Below are positions 35,622 to 46,019 of a stretch of DNA of 64,000 nt, one piece after another. A model generated the notes under the pieces. That model searched no databases. It saw only the letters and a list, made by a program, of their open reading frames with translations, and was not told the origin of the DNA. The position numbers were made by a program, and so were the translations under genes. Every line of letters begins with the position of its first letter. Position 1 is the first letter of the stretch. This DNA is from Sphingobium yanoikuyae (lineage in GTDB: Bacteria > Pseudomonadota > Alphaproteobacteria > Sphingomonadales > Sphingomonadaceae): NCBI RefSeq assembly GCF_013001025.1, contig NZ_CP053021.1, positions 3,624,001 to 3,688,000 on the forward strand, written 5' to 3'.

Positions 35622-38278
35622 ACGAACAGCATCGCCCTGATCCAGAAGCCTTCCTGCGCGCAGCTGCGCAGGAAGGCCGTGGCCGCCTGAAGGTCTTTCT
35701 CGGCGCCGCGCCGGGGGTGGGCAAGACATGGGAGATGCTGACCGAAGGACGGCAGCGGCGCGAGGCAGGCGTCGATGTCGTCGTCGGCGTGGTGGAGACC
35801 CATGGCCGGCGCGAGACCGAAGCGCTGGTCCATGGCCATGAGATCATCCCCCGCCGCACCGTCGACCATCAGGGCCACAGCCTGGGCGAGATGGACATCG
35901 ACGCGATCCTGGCGCGCCATCCGCAGCTGGCGCTGGTCGACGAGTTGGCGCACAGCAATGCGCCGGGCAGTCGCCACCCCAAACGCTATCAGGATGTCGA
36001 GGAACTGCTGGCCGCCGGCATCGACGTCTATTCGACGATCAACATCCAGCATGTCGAAAGCCTCAACGACGTCGTCGCCTCCTTCACCCGCGTCCGCGTG
36101 CGGGAAACGGTGCCCGATTCGATCCTGGAACATGCCGAGATCGAAGTGGTGGACATTCCGCCCGACGAGCTGATCGAGCGGCTGAAGGACGGCAAGGTCT
36201 ATATCCCGCAGGAAGCCAGCCGCGCCCTCAACCATTTCTTTTCCAAGTCGAACCTGACCGCACTGCGCGAACTGGCGCTGCGCCGCGCCGCCCAGGCGGT
36301 CGATGCCCAGATGCTCGACTATGTCCGCGCCCATGCGCTGGCGGGCAGCTTCGCCGCCGGCGAACGGGTGATCGTGGCGGTGAGCGAACAGCCCAGCGCC
36401 GCCGGCCTGGTCCGCTCCGCCAAGCGGCTGGCCGATGCGCTCCGCGCGCCCTGGACCGCCATCCATATCGAAACGCCGCGCGGGCCGCAGCTGTCCGACG
36501 AGGACCGGCAGCGTCTGGCCGATACGCTTGCCCTTGCCTCGCGCCTGGGCGCCGAAACCGCGTCCATCCCGGCCCCCAGCGTCGCCGACGGGCTGCGCAG
36601 TTTCGCCGCCGACGCGCGCGCGACCCAGATCGTGATCGGCAAGTCGGCGCGCAGCTGGTGGTTCGAATTGCGCCATGGGTCGGTGGTCGACCGGCTGGTG
36701 CGCGACATCGGCCCGGTCGCCGTCCATGTCATGCCCGGCGAGGAAAGCGCGCCGCGCCCGCGCACCGCCAGCAGCGGCCATTGGGGCGACCCGATCGGCT
36801 ATGTCTGGTCGATGCTGGCGGTGATCGGCATGACCCTGCTCGGCCGGCTGGTGCTGGAGGTGATCGACCTCGGCAATATCGCCCTTCTCTATCTGGTGCC
36901 GGTGATGTTCGCCGCAGCCAGCCATGGCCTGCGCACCGGCCTTGCCACCGGCCTGGCCTCCAGCCTTGCCTATAATTTCTTCTTCCTGCCGCCGACCGGA
37001 ACGCTGACCGTCAGCAATCCGGAAAATGTCATTTCGATCCTCGTCTTCCTGGGGGTGGCGGTGGTGACCAGCCAGTTTGCCGCGCGGATGCACGCCCAGT
37101 CGGTGCTGGCCCAATCCAGCGCCCGGCAGAATGCGACGCTGGCCGGCTTCTCGCGCCAACTCACCGCCTCGCCCAGCCTGGAGGAAATCCGCCACGCCAT
37201 CTGCGCCGAGATCGCCCGGCTGTTCGACGTCCGCACCGTACTGATGATTCCGTCGGACGAAGGGCCGCAATTGCGCGCCGCCTATCCGCCCGAGGACCGG
37301 CTGGACGAGATCGAGCGCGCCGCCGCACGTTGGGCGATGGAACATGGCGAGCCGGCCGGGCGCGGCTCCTCCACCCTCACCGCGTCGGACTGGCTGTTCC
37401 TGCCGGTGACCGCCAAGGACGCGGTGCTGGCCGTGATCGGTCTGGCCCGCGAGGATGCTGGCGAACCGGTCCGATCCGATCAGTTCCCGCTGCTGATGAG
37501 CCTGATCGACCAGGCCGCGATCGCGCTCGACCGCATGGCGCTGGAGGAAGCGATGCTCGAAGCCGGGCAGATTCGCGAGCGCGACCGGCTGCGCTCCGCC
37601 CTGCTCTCCTCGGTCAGCCATGATTTGCGGACGCCGCTCACCACCATCATCTCGGCCACGCGCGAGCTGCGCACCCATCCCTCGCCCGAGCTGATCGATA
37701 CGCTGGATGGCGAGGCCCAGCGCCTGTCCCGCTTCGTCGCCAATCTGCTCGACATGGCGCGGGTGGAGGCCGGCGCACTGCCGATGCGGGCGGAGGCGAC
37801 CGACCTGTTCGATGCGGTCGCCAGCGCCGCCCATGACAGCCGCAGCGCGCTGGCCGATCGCCAGCTCGACGTGCAGATCCCGCCCGACATCCCGCTGGTC
37901 CGGGTCGACCCGGTGCTGCTGCACCACATCCTCATCAACCTGCTCGACAATGCCGGCCGCTATGGCGATCCCGGCACGCCCGTGACCGTGCGTAGCCTGC
38001 GCGAACCCGACGCCATCAGCCTGTCGGTGATCGATCAGGGGCCGGGCATCCCCGCCGGCATGGAAGCGCGGGTGTTCGACACCTTCACCCGGCTGGAAGG
38101 CTCCGACCGGTCAAAGACCGGCACCGGCCTTGGCCTCGCCATCGTCAAGGCCTTTGCCGAGGCGATGGGGCTTACCGTATCGGCGCGCACCGTTACCGAC
38201 CCGCCCGGCGCCTGTTTCACCCTGCATATTCCCCAATCCCTCATCCTCACCGACATCATGGAAAAGGACATCGCATGA
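35618..38278 (+). CDS. kdpD: Osmosensitive K+ sensor histidine kinase KdpD
   Basis: 886 residues, GTG start overlapping the kdpC stop by 4 bp. The N-terminal KdpD domain has a Walker A (GAAPGVGKT, about residues 28-36) and the [17 protein letters not shown] segment; a USP-like domain follows (about 245-365), then four close transmembrane helices (about 395-490), a GAF-like region and the kinase core with H668 in SHDLRTPLT, plus N and G boxes ([27 protein letters not shown]). It controls kdp expression with KdpE in response to K+ limitation. Confidence 0.96.
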   Translation: MNEQHRPDPEAFLRAAAQEGRGRLKVFLGAAPGVGKTWEMLTEGRQRREAGVDVVVGVVETHGRRETEALVHGHEIIPRRTVDHQGHSLGEMDIDAILARHPQLALVDELAHSNAPGSRHPKRYQDVEELLAAGIDVYSTINIQHVESLNDVVASFTRVRVRETVPDSILEHAEIEVVDIPPDELIERLKDGKVYIPQEASRALNHFFSKSNLTALRELALRRAAQAVDAQMLDYVRAHALAGSFAAGERVIVAVSEQPSAAGLVRSAKRLADALRAPWTAIHIETPRGPQLSDEDRQRLADTLALASRLGAETASIPAPSVADGLRSFAADARATQIVIGKSARSWWFELRHGSVVDRLVRDIGPVAVHVMPGEESAPRPRTASSGHWGDPIGYVWSMLAVIGMTLLGRLVLEVIDLGNIALLYLVPVMFAAASHGLRTGLATGLASSLAYNFFFLPPTGTLTVSNPENVISILVFLGVAVVTSQFAARMHAQSVLAQSSARQNATLAGFSRQLTASPSLEEIRHAICAEIARLFDVRTVLMIPSDEGPQLRAAYPPEDRLDEIERAAARWAMEHGEPAGRGSSTLTASDWLFLPVTAKDAVLAVIGLAREDAGEPVRSDQFPLLMSLIDQAAIALDRMALEEAMLEAGQIRERDRLRSALLSSVSHDLRTPLTTIISATRELRTHPSPELIDTLDGEAQRLSRFVANLLDMARVEAGALPMRAEATDLFDAVASAAHDSRSALADRQLDVQIPPDIPLVRVDPVLLHHILINLLDNAGRYGDPGTPVTVRSLREPDAISLSVIDQGPGIPAGMEARVFDTFTRLEGSDRSKTGTGLGLAIVKAFAEAMGLTVSARTVTDPPGACFTLHIPQSLILTDIMEKDIA

Positions 38279-38970
38279 AGCCGCGCCACAGCCTGCTGAT
38301 CGTCGACGACGAACCGCAGATCCGCCGGCTGATCCAGGCCGCTCTCGCCCGCGCAGACTATGCCACGATCGAGGCGCAGAGTGCGCGCGAGGCACTGGAC
38401 AAGCTGCGCAGCGAGCGGCCCGACATCACCCTGCTGGACCTGGGCCTGCCCGATCGCGACGGGCTGGAACTGGTGCCGATCATCAAGAAGGAAAGCGACA
38501 CGACCCTCATCATCGTGTCGGCGCGCGACGCCACCGATGAGAAGGTCGCCGCGCTGGACCTGGGCGCCGACGATTATCTGACCAAGCCGTTCGACACCGA
38601 CGAACTGCTTGCCCGCGTGCGGGTGGCGCTGCGCAACCGGATGACGCGCGACGGCGGATCGACCAAGGTGACGGCCGGCGACCTGACCATCGATCTGGTC
38701 GCCCATATCGTCACGAAGGGCGGGGTCGAAGTGCATCTGACGCCCAAGGAATATGGCGTACTGGAGCAGCTGGCACGCTTCCCCGGCCGGGTCATCACCC
38801 ACAAGCAGATCATGGACCATGTCTGGCCCAACGAACATGCCCATCATGTCGAATATCTGCGTGTGCTGGTGCGCGGCCTGCGCCAGAAGCTGGAGGCCGA
38901 CCCGCAGCGCCCCCAGATCATCAGCAACGAACTGGGGATCGGCTACCGCCTGAAACAGGGCGCGGACTGA
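38275..38970 (+). CDS. kdpE: Response regulator KdpE
   Basis: 231 residues, overlapping kdpD by 4 bp. The receiver has acidic residues D11/D12, phosphoacceptor D55 (LLDLGLPD) and the usual K in TKPFDTDEL; an OmpR-type winged helix follows (HLTPKEYGVLEQLARFPGRVITHKQIM in part). Partner of KdpD, expected to activate the kdp promoter. Unlike in some bacteria, kdpDE are in the same transcription unit as kdpFABC. Confidence 0.96.
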   Translation: MKPRHSLLIVDDEPQIRRLIQAALARADYATIEAQSAREALDKLRSERPDITLLDLGLPDRDGLELVPIIKKESDTTLIIVSARDATDEKVAALDLGADDYLTKPFDTDELLARVRVALRNRMTRDGGSTKVTAGDLTIDLVAHIVTKGGVEVHLTPKEYGVLEQLARFPGRVITHKQIMDHVWPNEHAHHVEYLRVLVRGLRQKLEADPQRPQIISNELGIGYRLKQGAD

Positions 38971-38979
38971 CATCAAAAT

Positions 38980-39041
38980 AGAGCCTGATTCACGCCATCG
39001 GTGAAAGCGCGGAACGCTTTCGCCTCAGACGATCAGGCTCT
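38980..39041. repeat. REP-like inverted repeat between kdpE and kup
   Basis: AGAGCCTGAT (38980-38989) and ATCAGGCTCT (39032-39041) are perfect inverted arms 42 bp apart; an inner dyad GAAAGCG (39003-39009) and CGCTTTC (39015-39021) makes a nested cruciform. The right arm includes part of the kup stop codon. It may also act as terminator for both convergent genes, although no long T run is present. Confidence 0.6.
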
Positions 39042-40938
39042 AGATCTCGATCTGCGACCCCAGCTCGACCACGCGGTTGGTCGGCAGGTTGAAGAAGGCC
39101 ATCGGGCTTTCGGCATTGCGGATCATCCAGGCGAACAGCTTTTCGCGCCACATCGCCATGCCCGGCCGTTCCGACGGAATCAGCGTCTGGCGGCTGAGGA
39201 AATAGCTCGTGTCCTTGACGCTGATCGGCCCGCCACAGTCGTGGACCGACTTCATCGCCGCCGGTATATCCACATCCTCCATGAAGCCATGGCGCAGGAT
39301 CAGCCGGTAGAAGCCCGATCCATGATCCTCCACCGTCGTGCGCCCCTGCAGCGGCAGATGCGGCACGCCCTGGGTGCGCACGGTCAGGATGATGACCCGT
39401 TCGTGCAGCACCTTGTTATGCTTCACATTGTGCAGCAGTGCCGGCGGCACGCCGTCGGTGGTGGAGGAGAGGAAGATCGCCGTTCCCGGCACGCGCTTGA
39501 GCGAGGCCAGCGTCGATCGCACGAACAGGTCCAGCTCCATCGCCCCTTCGCGCAGATAATGGCGCATGATCCGCCGCCCGGTCGCCCAGGTGGTCAGCAC
39601 GGTGAACACCACTGCCGCAACCAGCAGCGGGAACCATCCGCCATCGGGGATCTTGGTCACGTTCGACGCGAAATAGGCGCCGTCGATGACCAGGAACAGG
39701 CCGGTGACGCCCGCCGCCGCCGGCAGCGGCCAGCGCCATACGCTGAAGGTCAGCACGCCCAGCATGCAGGCGGTGATGACCATCGTGCCGGTCACTGCGA
39801 TGCCATAGGCGGCCGCCAAATTGCTGCTGTTGCCAAAGCCCAGCACCAGCAGGATGACGAAGATCAGCAGCAGCCAGTTGATGAGCGGCACATAGATCTG
39901 TCCTGCCGCCGAGGCGCTGGTGTGCAGGATGCGCAGGCGCGGCAGGAAGCCCAGCTGCACCGCCTGCTGTGTGACGGAGAAGGCGCCCGAGATCACCGCC
40001 TGGCTGGCGATGATCGTCGCCATGGTGGCTAGGATCACCAGCGGCAGACGTGCCCAGTCCGGCGCCATCAGGAAGAAGGGATTTTGCGCCGCCGCCGGAT
40101 TGTCGAGCAGCAGCGCCCCCTGCCCCAGATAGTTGAGCATCAGGCAGGGAAAGGCGGCATAGAGCCAGGCGATGCTGATCGCCTTGCGCCCGAAATGGCC
40201 CATGTCGGCATAGAGCGCCTCCGCCCCCGTCACCGCCAGCACCACCGAGCCGAGCGCCAGGAAGGCGAGCTTGGGGTCGATCGCGAAGAAGCGAATCGCC
40301 CAGAGCGGATTGACGATGCCGATGATTTCGGGGTGCTGCACGATATTGGCAATGCCGAGCGCGGCGAGCGTGATGAAATAGATCGCCATGATCGGGCCAA
40401 AGGCCATGCCGACCATCGCCGTGCCGAAGCGCTGGATCAGGAACAGCGCAATCAGGATGACGATCGCGATCGGCAGCACCATATCCGCCAGGCTCGCCTG
40501 CACAATGGTCAGGCCCTCGACCGCCGACAGCACCGAAATGGCCGGCGTGATGATCGCGTCACCATAGAAGAGCGCGGTCGCCAGCACCCCCAGCATCGCG
40601 ATCGCCGGGGTCCAGCGTGTCTCGCCCAGCCGCCGGCCGATCAGCGCCAGCAGCGCCATGCTGCCGCCTTCGCCATCATTGTCGGCGCGCATAACGATGA
40701 ACACATATTTGACGGTGACGATCAGCGTCATCGTCCAGAAGATCAGCGATAGGACGCCATAGATATGCAGCGGATCGACCGCCAGCGGGTGATGGCCGAC
40801 GAAGCTTTCCTTGAGCGCATAGAGCGGCGAGGTGCCGATGTCGCCGAACACCACGCCCAGCGCACCGAGCGCAAGCGCAGCCGGTCGGCCGTGCGGCGTG
40901 CGATCCTGGCCTGCGGCCGGATCCCCCTGTTCAGTCAT
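39040..40938 (-). CDS. kup: KUP-family potassium uptake transporter
   Basis: 632 residues on the minus strand. The N-terminus [22 protein letters not shown] is the family signature, followed by twelve transmembrane segments (about 15-440) with [17 protein letters not shown] and a cytosolic C-terminal domain (about 445-632). KUP proteins are H+-linked low-affinity K+ importers. It converges on kdpFABCDE, so high- and lower-affinity K+ uptake are side by side. The ATG at 40938 has only a weak ribosome site. Confidence 0.95.
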   Translation of the reverse strand: MTEQGDPAAGQDRTPHGRPAALALGALGVVFGDIGTSPLYALKESFVGHHPLAVDPLHIYGVLSLIFWTMTLIVTVKYVFIVMRADNDGEGGSMALLALIGRRLGETRWTPAIAMLGVLATALFYGDAIITPAISVLSAVEGLTIVQASLADMVLPIAIVILIALFLIQRFGTAMVGMAFGPIMAIYFITLAALGIANIVQHPEIIGIVNPLWAIRFFAIDPKLAFLALGSVVLAVTGAEALYADMGHFGRKAISIAWLYAAFPCLMLNYLGQGALLLDNPAAAQNPFFLMAPDWARLPLVILATMATIIASQAVISGAFSVTQQAVQLGFLPRLRILHTSASAAGQIYVPLINWLLLIFVILLVLGFGNSSNLAAAYGIAVTGTMVITACMLGVLTFSVWRWPLPAAAGVTGLFLVIDGAYFASNVTKIPDGGWFPLLVAAVVFTVLTTWATGRRIMRHYLREGAMELDLFVRSTLASLKRVPGTAIFLSSTTDGVPPALLHNVKHNKVLHERVIILTVRTQGVPHLPLQGRTTVEDHGSGFYRLILRHGFMEDVDIPAAMKSVHDCGGPISVKDTSYFLSRQTLIPSERPGMAMWREKLFAWMIRNAESPMAFFNLPTNRVVELGSQIEI

Positions 40939-41165
40939 CTATGAGTGCCCTTCGTCTTTCTATCGGGCCGCCATGCCATGAAAGGCCATTTGAAAACCAT
41001 AGGGGTCTGCCCTCCCCGGCATAGGATTCGCATATGATTCCGGCCCAGGCGGCCCGCAGCTGCTTCAAATGCTATGAAATCCCTACGCAATCTGCCGGTT
41101 CCCTGTCTCGCATCCCTATGCCCGTCCGCTTAATTGCGATGCCGCCGCAACGGAGGCGGCACGTG

Positions 41166-41417
41166 ATGCATAATTGGCGTCCCCGCTGGACCTTGAAGAT
41201 CGGCCTGCGCCTGCTCGGCCTCGCCTTGCTGGCCACGCTCTGGCCCGAAGGGCGCGCCCTGGCTGCGCTCGCCCATGGCCATCCAGCGGTCACCATCGGC
41301 CAATTGTCGCTCGCCGCGCTGGCCTTTCTTTGTGCCAGCGGCGGGATGGCGCTGCTGTTGATGGGGCCCGACCTGTGGAAGCCGGTGCGCCTGGCCGATC
41401 GCTGGACCGCGCGATAA
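41166..41417 (+). CDS. Small two-helix membrane protein of unknown function
   Basis: 83 residues from the ATG at 41166; GGAGG at 41152-41156 precedes it, and a GTG 3 bp earlier is an alternative. Two hydrophobic segments (about 10-30 and 42-65) flank a His/Gly loop; the end is RLADRWTAR. I do not recognise the family. It lies about 100 bp before the trimodular glycosyltransferase gene and could be part of that operon. The 227 bp between kup and this gene shows no clear site. Confidence 0.55.
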   Translation: MHNWRPRWTLKIGLRLLGLALLATLWPEGRALAALAHGHPAVTIGQLSLAALAFLCASGGMALLLMGPDLWKPVRLADRWTAR

Positions 41418-41521
41418 GGTTCATGACCAAGATTTCATGATGGGATCATCCGGCGGGAAGCCGGGCCGGCCTATTGCCGCGTCATCGTCGCAGAGGAGTA
41501 GCGACGCGCGGACCACAGGCC

Positions 41522-44500
41522 ATGACCAGACCCATTTTCTTCGATCCCACCGGCCGGCGCGGCATCTGGGCGCGGCGTGCCCTCGCCGCCCTGCTGTGCG
41601 CCATCATCGCCGCCACCATCGCCTTTGCGACGACGCTGATCGCCGTCCCGTCGGAAGGCGATCTGGCGCTGCCTTTGCCCCAGCCACGCGCCGCGCATCT
41701 GACCGGCATGTCGCGGCTGCGCCATGACCTGTCCAAATGGCTGCCGCGCTGGCCCGGCCATGTCGCACAGGCCCGTCCGCTCAATGTCGGCTTCTATGTC
41801 CCCGATGACGAAAGCAGCATCGCCTCGCTGCGCCGTCATGTCGGCCAGCTCGACTGGGTCGTGCCCGCCCTCGTAACCGTGCCGGGCGACGATCCCACGC
41901 CCCGATTCCATGCCGACCCGCGCCTCGACCAGATGATCGCCAGTATGGGCCGACCGCCCAAGCTGCTGCCGATGGTCCAGAATCTGGATGCCCATGGCTG
42001 GAACGGCGCCGGCACCGCCCGCCTGCTCGCCAATCCGGCCGCCAGCCGCCAGCTCGCCCAGCGGCTCGCCGCCTCGGTCGCGGCGCATCATGATGCCGGG
42101 CTGGTGATGGACTTTGAATCGCTGCCGTCCGGCGCGCTGCCCGCCTATCTCCACTTCCTGCGTCAGTTGCGCAGCGACCTGCCCGCCCGCGCCAAGCTGG
42201 CGGTGACCGCCCCCGCCGGCGAGGAATGGCCGCTCGCCCGCCTCGGCCAGATCGCCGACCATGTCATCTTCATGGCCTATGACCAGCACTGGCAGGGCGG
42301 CACGCCCGGCCCGATCGCGGCGCAGGACTGGTTCGCCCGCGCGGTCGAGGATGCCAGCCGCCGCATCGGCCGCGATCGCATCATCGTTGCGCTCGGCAGC
42401 TATGGCTATGACTGGCATGATGGCGGCGCCGACGCCCTGTCGCTCGACGAGGCCTGGCTCGCCGCCCATGACAGCGACGCTCCGGTCAGCTTCGATCCCG
42501 CCAGCGGCAATGCCGGCTTCGCCTATGATGATGACGGCCATCGCCATCAGGTCTGGATGCTTGATGCCGCCGCCAGCTGGAACGAGTTGCAGGCGCTGCG
42601 CCGTCTGGGCATCCAGGGCGTGGCGCTGTGGCGGCTGGGCAGCGAGGATCCGGGCATCTGGTCCGATCTCACCGCCTTCCGCAACGGCAGCCGGCCCGAC
42701 CTGCGCCAGGTCGCGAGCAAGCTCGACACCGATGTCGAGGGATCGGGCGAGATATTGCGCATCACCGCGACGCCAACCGATGGCAGCCGCTCGATCGCCT
42801 TCGGCCCGCAGGGGACGATCTTGCGCGAAACCTATCATGTCCTGCCCACCCCCTATCAGGTGCGGCGGACCGGCGGCGCCCAGGCCAAGATGCTGGCGCT
42901 GACCTTCGACGATGGCCCGGACGCGACCTGGACGCCGAAAATCCTGTCGGTGCTGGAACAGCATCATGTGCCCGGCACCTTCTTCGTCATCGGCGAGAAT
43001 GCGCTGGAGCATCCCGGCCTGTTGCAGCGGATCGTCGCCGACGGCGACGAAATCGGCAACCATAGCTACAGCCATCCCAACCTTGCCACCTGGTCGGACG
43101 AGAGCACCCGGCTGGAACTCAACGCCACCCAGCGGCTGGTCCAGGCCTATACCGGGCGCAGCATGAAGCTGTTCCGCGCACCCTATTTCGGCGACGCCGA
43201 ACCGACCACGGCGGACGAACTGGGGCCGGCGCTGGCCGCGCAGAAGGCCGGCTATACCGTCGTCGGCCTGCACGTCGATCCCAATGACTGGCAGCGGCCG
43301 GGCACCGATACGATCGTCCGCCAGGTGATCGACCAGGTCCATGCCGCCGATGCCGACCGGTCCGGGAATATCATCCTGCTGCATGATGGCGGTGGCGAAC
43401 GGTCACAGACGGTCGCGGCCCTGCCGCAGATCATCACCACCCTGCAGAAGGAAGGCTATCGCTTCGTACCGGTGTCCCGCCTTGCCGGTCTGTCGCGCGA
43501 AGCGGCGATGCCGCCGGTCCGTGCCGGCGACCTGACCGCCGTGCGCGTCGATGTCGGCATGTTCATCACGCTCGCCGTCATCTCCGCCCTGCTCGGTTGG
43601 ATCTTCTATGTCGCCATCTCGCTCGGCATTGCCCGCGCGCTGCTGATGACCTTCCTCGCCTGGTTTCAGACCCGGCGTGATCGCCCGGCCCCGCCCGTCT
43701 ATCAGCCGACCGTCTCGGTCATTATCCCCGCCTATAATGAGGCGCGGGTGATCGAAGCATCGGTGCGCCGCGTGCTGGCCAGCGACTATCCCGCGCTACA
43801 GCTGATCGTCGCCGATGACGGATCGAAGGACGAAACCAGCGCCATCGTCGCCCGCGCCTTTGCCGACGATCCGCGCGTCACGCTGCTCACGCTGCAAAAT
43901 GGCGGCAAGGCGGCGGCGCTCAACCGCGCCCTCACCGAGGCGACCGGCGAGATATTGATCGCGCTCGACGCCGACACCCAGTTCGAGCCGCTGACGATCG
44001 CGCGGCTGGCGCGCTGGTTCGCCGATCCGGCGATCGGCGCGGTGGCCGGTGACGCCCGTGTCGGCAACCGGGTCAATCTCGTCACCCGCTGGCAGGCGCT
44101 GGAATACATTACTGCGCAGAATCTGGAGCGGCGCGCGCTCGCCGGCTTCGACGCCATGACCGTGGTGCCCGGCGCCGTCGGTGCCTGGCGCCGGACGGCA
44201 CTGGACGCCGTGGGCGGCTATCCCGAAGACACGCTGGCCGAGGATCAGGATCTGACCATCGCAATCCAGCGCGCCGGCTGGCGCGTCACCTTCGATCCCG
44301 AGGCGATCGCCTGGACCGAGGCGCCCGAAAGCTTCAAGGCGCTGTCGAAGCAGCGCTATCGCTGGGCCTTCGGCACGCTGCAATGCCTGTGGAAGCACGC
44401 CGCCATCCTGCGCAGCCGCAAGCCGACAGGCCTTGCCCTGGTGGGCATGCCGCAGGCCTGGCTGTTCCAGATCGTCTTCGCCGCCATCTCGCCGCTGATC

Positions 44501-44851
44501 GATCTGGCGCTGCTGCTGTCGATCGCCGGGACGATCCTGCGCGTGCAGCAGCATGGCTGGGCCCAGACCAGCGGCGACGTCGCGACCATGGCGCTCTACT
44601 GGCTGGTCTTTACCGGCATCGACATCGCCTGTGGCTGGATGGCCTATCGGCTCGACGGCAACAAGGTGCGCTACCCCGCCCATCTGCTGGTCGCCCAGCG
44701 CTTCGTTTATCGCCAGATCATGTATTGGGTGGTGGTCCGCGCGATCGTATCGGCCATTGGCGGCTGGGTCGTGGGATGGGGCAAGCTGGAGCGGTCGGGC
44801 CGCGTCTCGGTCACACCCGCTGCAGCGGTCCCCGGCATGAACAAAGTGTAA
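41522..44851 (+). CDS. Trimodular GH18-like / polysaccharide deacetylase / GT2 glycosyltransferase
   Basis: 1109 residues from the ATG at 41522; earlier in-frame TTG lacks a ribosome site. After one N-terminal helix (about 12-35) comes a GH18-like domain (about 75-370) with MDFES at the catalytic strand (D and E kept, other acidic positions lost). A NodB deacetylase (about 455-650) has TFDDGPD, HSYSH zinc ligands and LFRAPYFG. A transmembrane pair leads to a GT2 domain (about 730-960) with VSVIIPAYNEA, DADTQF, AEDQDL and QRYRW, the processive-synthase signature, then further helices. The layout suggests one protein that makes, deacetylates and cuts or exports a polysaccharide. It is first in a four-gene unit. 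Confidence 0.9.
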   Translation: MTRPIFFDPTGRRGIWARRALAALLCAIIAATIAFATTLIAVPSEGDLALPLPQPRAAHLTGMSRLRHDLSKWLPRWPGHVAQARPLNVGFYVPDDESSIASLRRHVGQLDWVVPALVTVPGDDPTPRFHADPRLDQMIASMGRPPKLLPMVQNLDAHGWNGAGTARLLANPAASRQLAQRLAASVAAHHDAGLVMDFESLPSGALPAYLHFLRQLRSDLPARAKLAVTAPAGEEWPLARLGQIADHVIFMAYDQHWQGGTPGPIAAQDWFARAVEDASRRIGRDRIIVALGSYGYDWHDGGADALSLDEAWLAAHDSDAPVSFDPASGNAGFAYDDDGHRHQVWMLDAAASWNELQALRRLGIQGVALWRLGSEDPGIWSDLTAFRNGSRPDLRQVASKLDTDVEGSGEILRITATPTDGSRSIAFGPQGTILRETYHVLPTPYQVRRTGGAQAKMLALTFDDGPDATWTPKILSVLEQHHVPGTFFVIGENALEHPGLLQRIVADGDEIGNHSYSHPNLATWSDESTRLELNATQRLVQAYTGRSMKLFRAPYFGDAEPTTADELGPALAAQKAGYTVVGLHVDPNDWQRPGTDTIVRQVIDQVHAADADRSGNIILLHDGGGERSQTVAALPQIITTLQKEGYRFVPVSRLAGLSREAAMPPVRAGDLTAVRVDVGMFITLAVISALLGWIFYVAISLGIARALLMTFLAWFQTRRDRPAPPVYQPTVSVIIPAYNEARVIEASVRRVLASDYPALQLIVADDGSKDETSAIVARAFADDPRVTLLTLQNGGKAAALNRALTEATGEILIALDADTQFEPLTIARLARWFADPAIGAVAGDARVGNRVNLVTRWQALEYITAQNLERRALAGFDAMTVVPGAVGAWRRTALDAVGGYPEDTLAEDQDLTIAIQRAGWRVTFDPEAIAWTEAPESFKALSKQRYRWAFGTLQCLWKHAAILRSRKPTGLALVGMPQAWLFQIVFAAISPLIDLALLLSIAGTILRVQQHGWAQTSGDVATMALYWLVFTGIDIACGWMAYRLDGNKVRYPAHLLVAQRFVYRQIMYWVVVRAIVSAIGGWVVGWGKLERSGRVSVTPAAAVPGMNKV

Positions 44852-44852
44852 C

Positions 44853-45320
44853 ATGACACGCACCCCCGCCTCGCCCATTCTACCCGCAAAGACAGCTCAG
44901 GACATGGCCAGGAACATGGAGGCCCCGCGCATAGACAAGACCGCAACCAGCCGCCTGCTGATCGGCCTGGCGCTGTGTGCGGCGTTGATGAGCGGCGCCT
45001 TCTTCCTGCATGTCCGCCGCGATGCGGAGGATCATGGCAGCGTGTCGGGCGCCAGCGCCCAATTGCTGCCCGGATTGACGCTGGAAAATGCAGAGCCGGC
45101 CGGCACGGGCCTGGTCGTCACCAGCATGGAATCGAGCGGCCCGGCAGCCCGCGCCGGCATCGCCGTGGGCGACGACCTCATCCGTATCGACGGCACGCCG
45201 ATCGCCTCGCTGGACCAGGCCAATGCCTATCTCAGCCAGCATGGCAACGCCCATCTCATATTGGGCTTGCGGCATCAGGATGCCGTCCGCATGGTAGCGC
45301 TCGACCGTTCGCCAGATTAG
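44853..45320 (+). CDS. Membrane-anchored PDZ-domain protein
   Basis: 155 residues if the ATG right after the previous stop is used; ATGs at 44904 and 44916 are possible. One transmembrane helix (about 34-52, LLIGLALCAALMSGAFFLHV) places a single PDZ domain (about 75-150: GLVVTSMESSGPAARAGIAVGDDLIRIDG) in the periplasm. There is no protease domain, so it may be a scaffold or sensor partner. Position between the polysaccharide synthase and the two-component genes suggests a role in signalling about that product. Confidence 0.75.
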   Translation: MTRTPASPILPAKTAQDMARNMEAPRIDKTATSRLLIGLALCAALMSGAFFLHVRRDAEDHGSVSGASAQLLPGLTLENAEPAGTGLVVTSMESSGPAARAGIAVGDDLIRIDGTPIASLDQANAYLSQHGNAHLILGLRHQDAVRMVALDRSPD

Positions 45321-45332
45321 GGGGCCGCGCGC

Positions 45333-46019
45333 ATGAGCCACAAGATCCTGGTGGTGGAGGATGATGCCGCCACCGCCGCCTATATCGTCAAGGGCATGAC
45401 CGAGGCGGGCTTTACCGTCGATCAGGCCGATAATGGCCGCGACGGCCTGTTCCTCGCCAGCGACGGCAGCTATGGCGTGATCATCCTCGACCGGATGATG
45501 CCGGCGATGGACGGCATGGCGATGCTGAAGGCGCTGCGTGCCGCCAGCATCGAAACCCCGGTCATCTTCCTGTCCGCGCTCGGCACGCCCGAGGATCGGG
45601 TCGAGGGGCTGACCAGCGGCTCCGACGATTATCTGACCAAGCCCTTCGCCTTTGCCGAACTGCTGGCGCGGGTACAGTTGCTGTTGCGCAAGGCCGGCGG
45701 CAATGCCGCGGTCGTCACCAGCCTGCGCTATGACGATCTCGACATGGACCTGCTCGCCCGCCGGGTGAAGCGCGCCGGCAAGGCGATTGACCTGCAACCG
45801 CGCGAATTTCGCCTGCTCGAATTCTTCCTGCGCCACCCCGACCAGGTCGTCACCCGCACCATGTTGCTGGAAGGCGTGTGGGACTATCATTTCGACCCCG
45901 GTACCAATGTTATCGACGTGCATATCAGCCGCCTGCGCCGCAAGCTGGACGACGTATCGGACCGGCCGCTGCTGCATACGGTACGCGGCATGGGCTATCG
46001 CCTGGGCCTCGATGGCTGA
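45333..46019 (+). CDS. OmpR-family response regulator
   Basis: 228 residues. Receiver with D10/D11, phosphoacceptor D53 (IILDRMMPAMDG) and K in TKPFAFAEL; winged-helix output (DLQPREFRLLEFFLRHPDQVV, GTNVIDVHISRLRRKLDD in part). The end RGMGYRLGLDG is standard. The gene overlaps the kinase start by 8 bp. Confidence 0.94.
   Translation: MSHKILVVEDDAATAAYIVKGMTEAGFTVDQADNGRDGLFLASDGSYGVIILDRMMPAMDGMAMLKALRAASIETPVIFLSALGTPEDRVEGLTSGSDDYLTKPFAFAELLARVQLLLRKAGGNAAVVTSLRYDDLDMDLLARRVKRAGKAIDLQPREFRLLEFFLRHPDQVVTRTMLLEGVWDYHFDPGTNVIDVHISRLRRKLDDVSDRPLLHTVRGMGYRLGLDG

Noticed and set aside
41034..41165. Longer start for the 83-residue membrane protein
   Set aside because: The upstream ATG has no ribosome site and the added residues are not membrane-like or signal-like; GGAGG precedes the later start.
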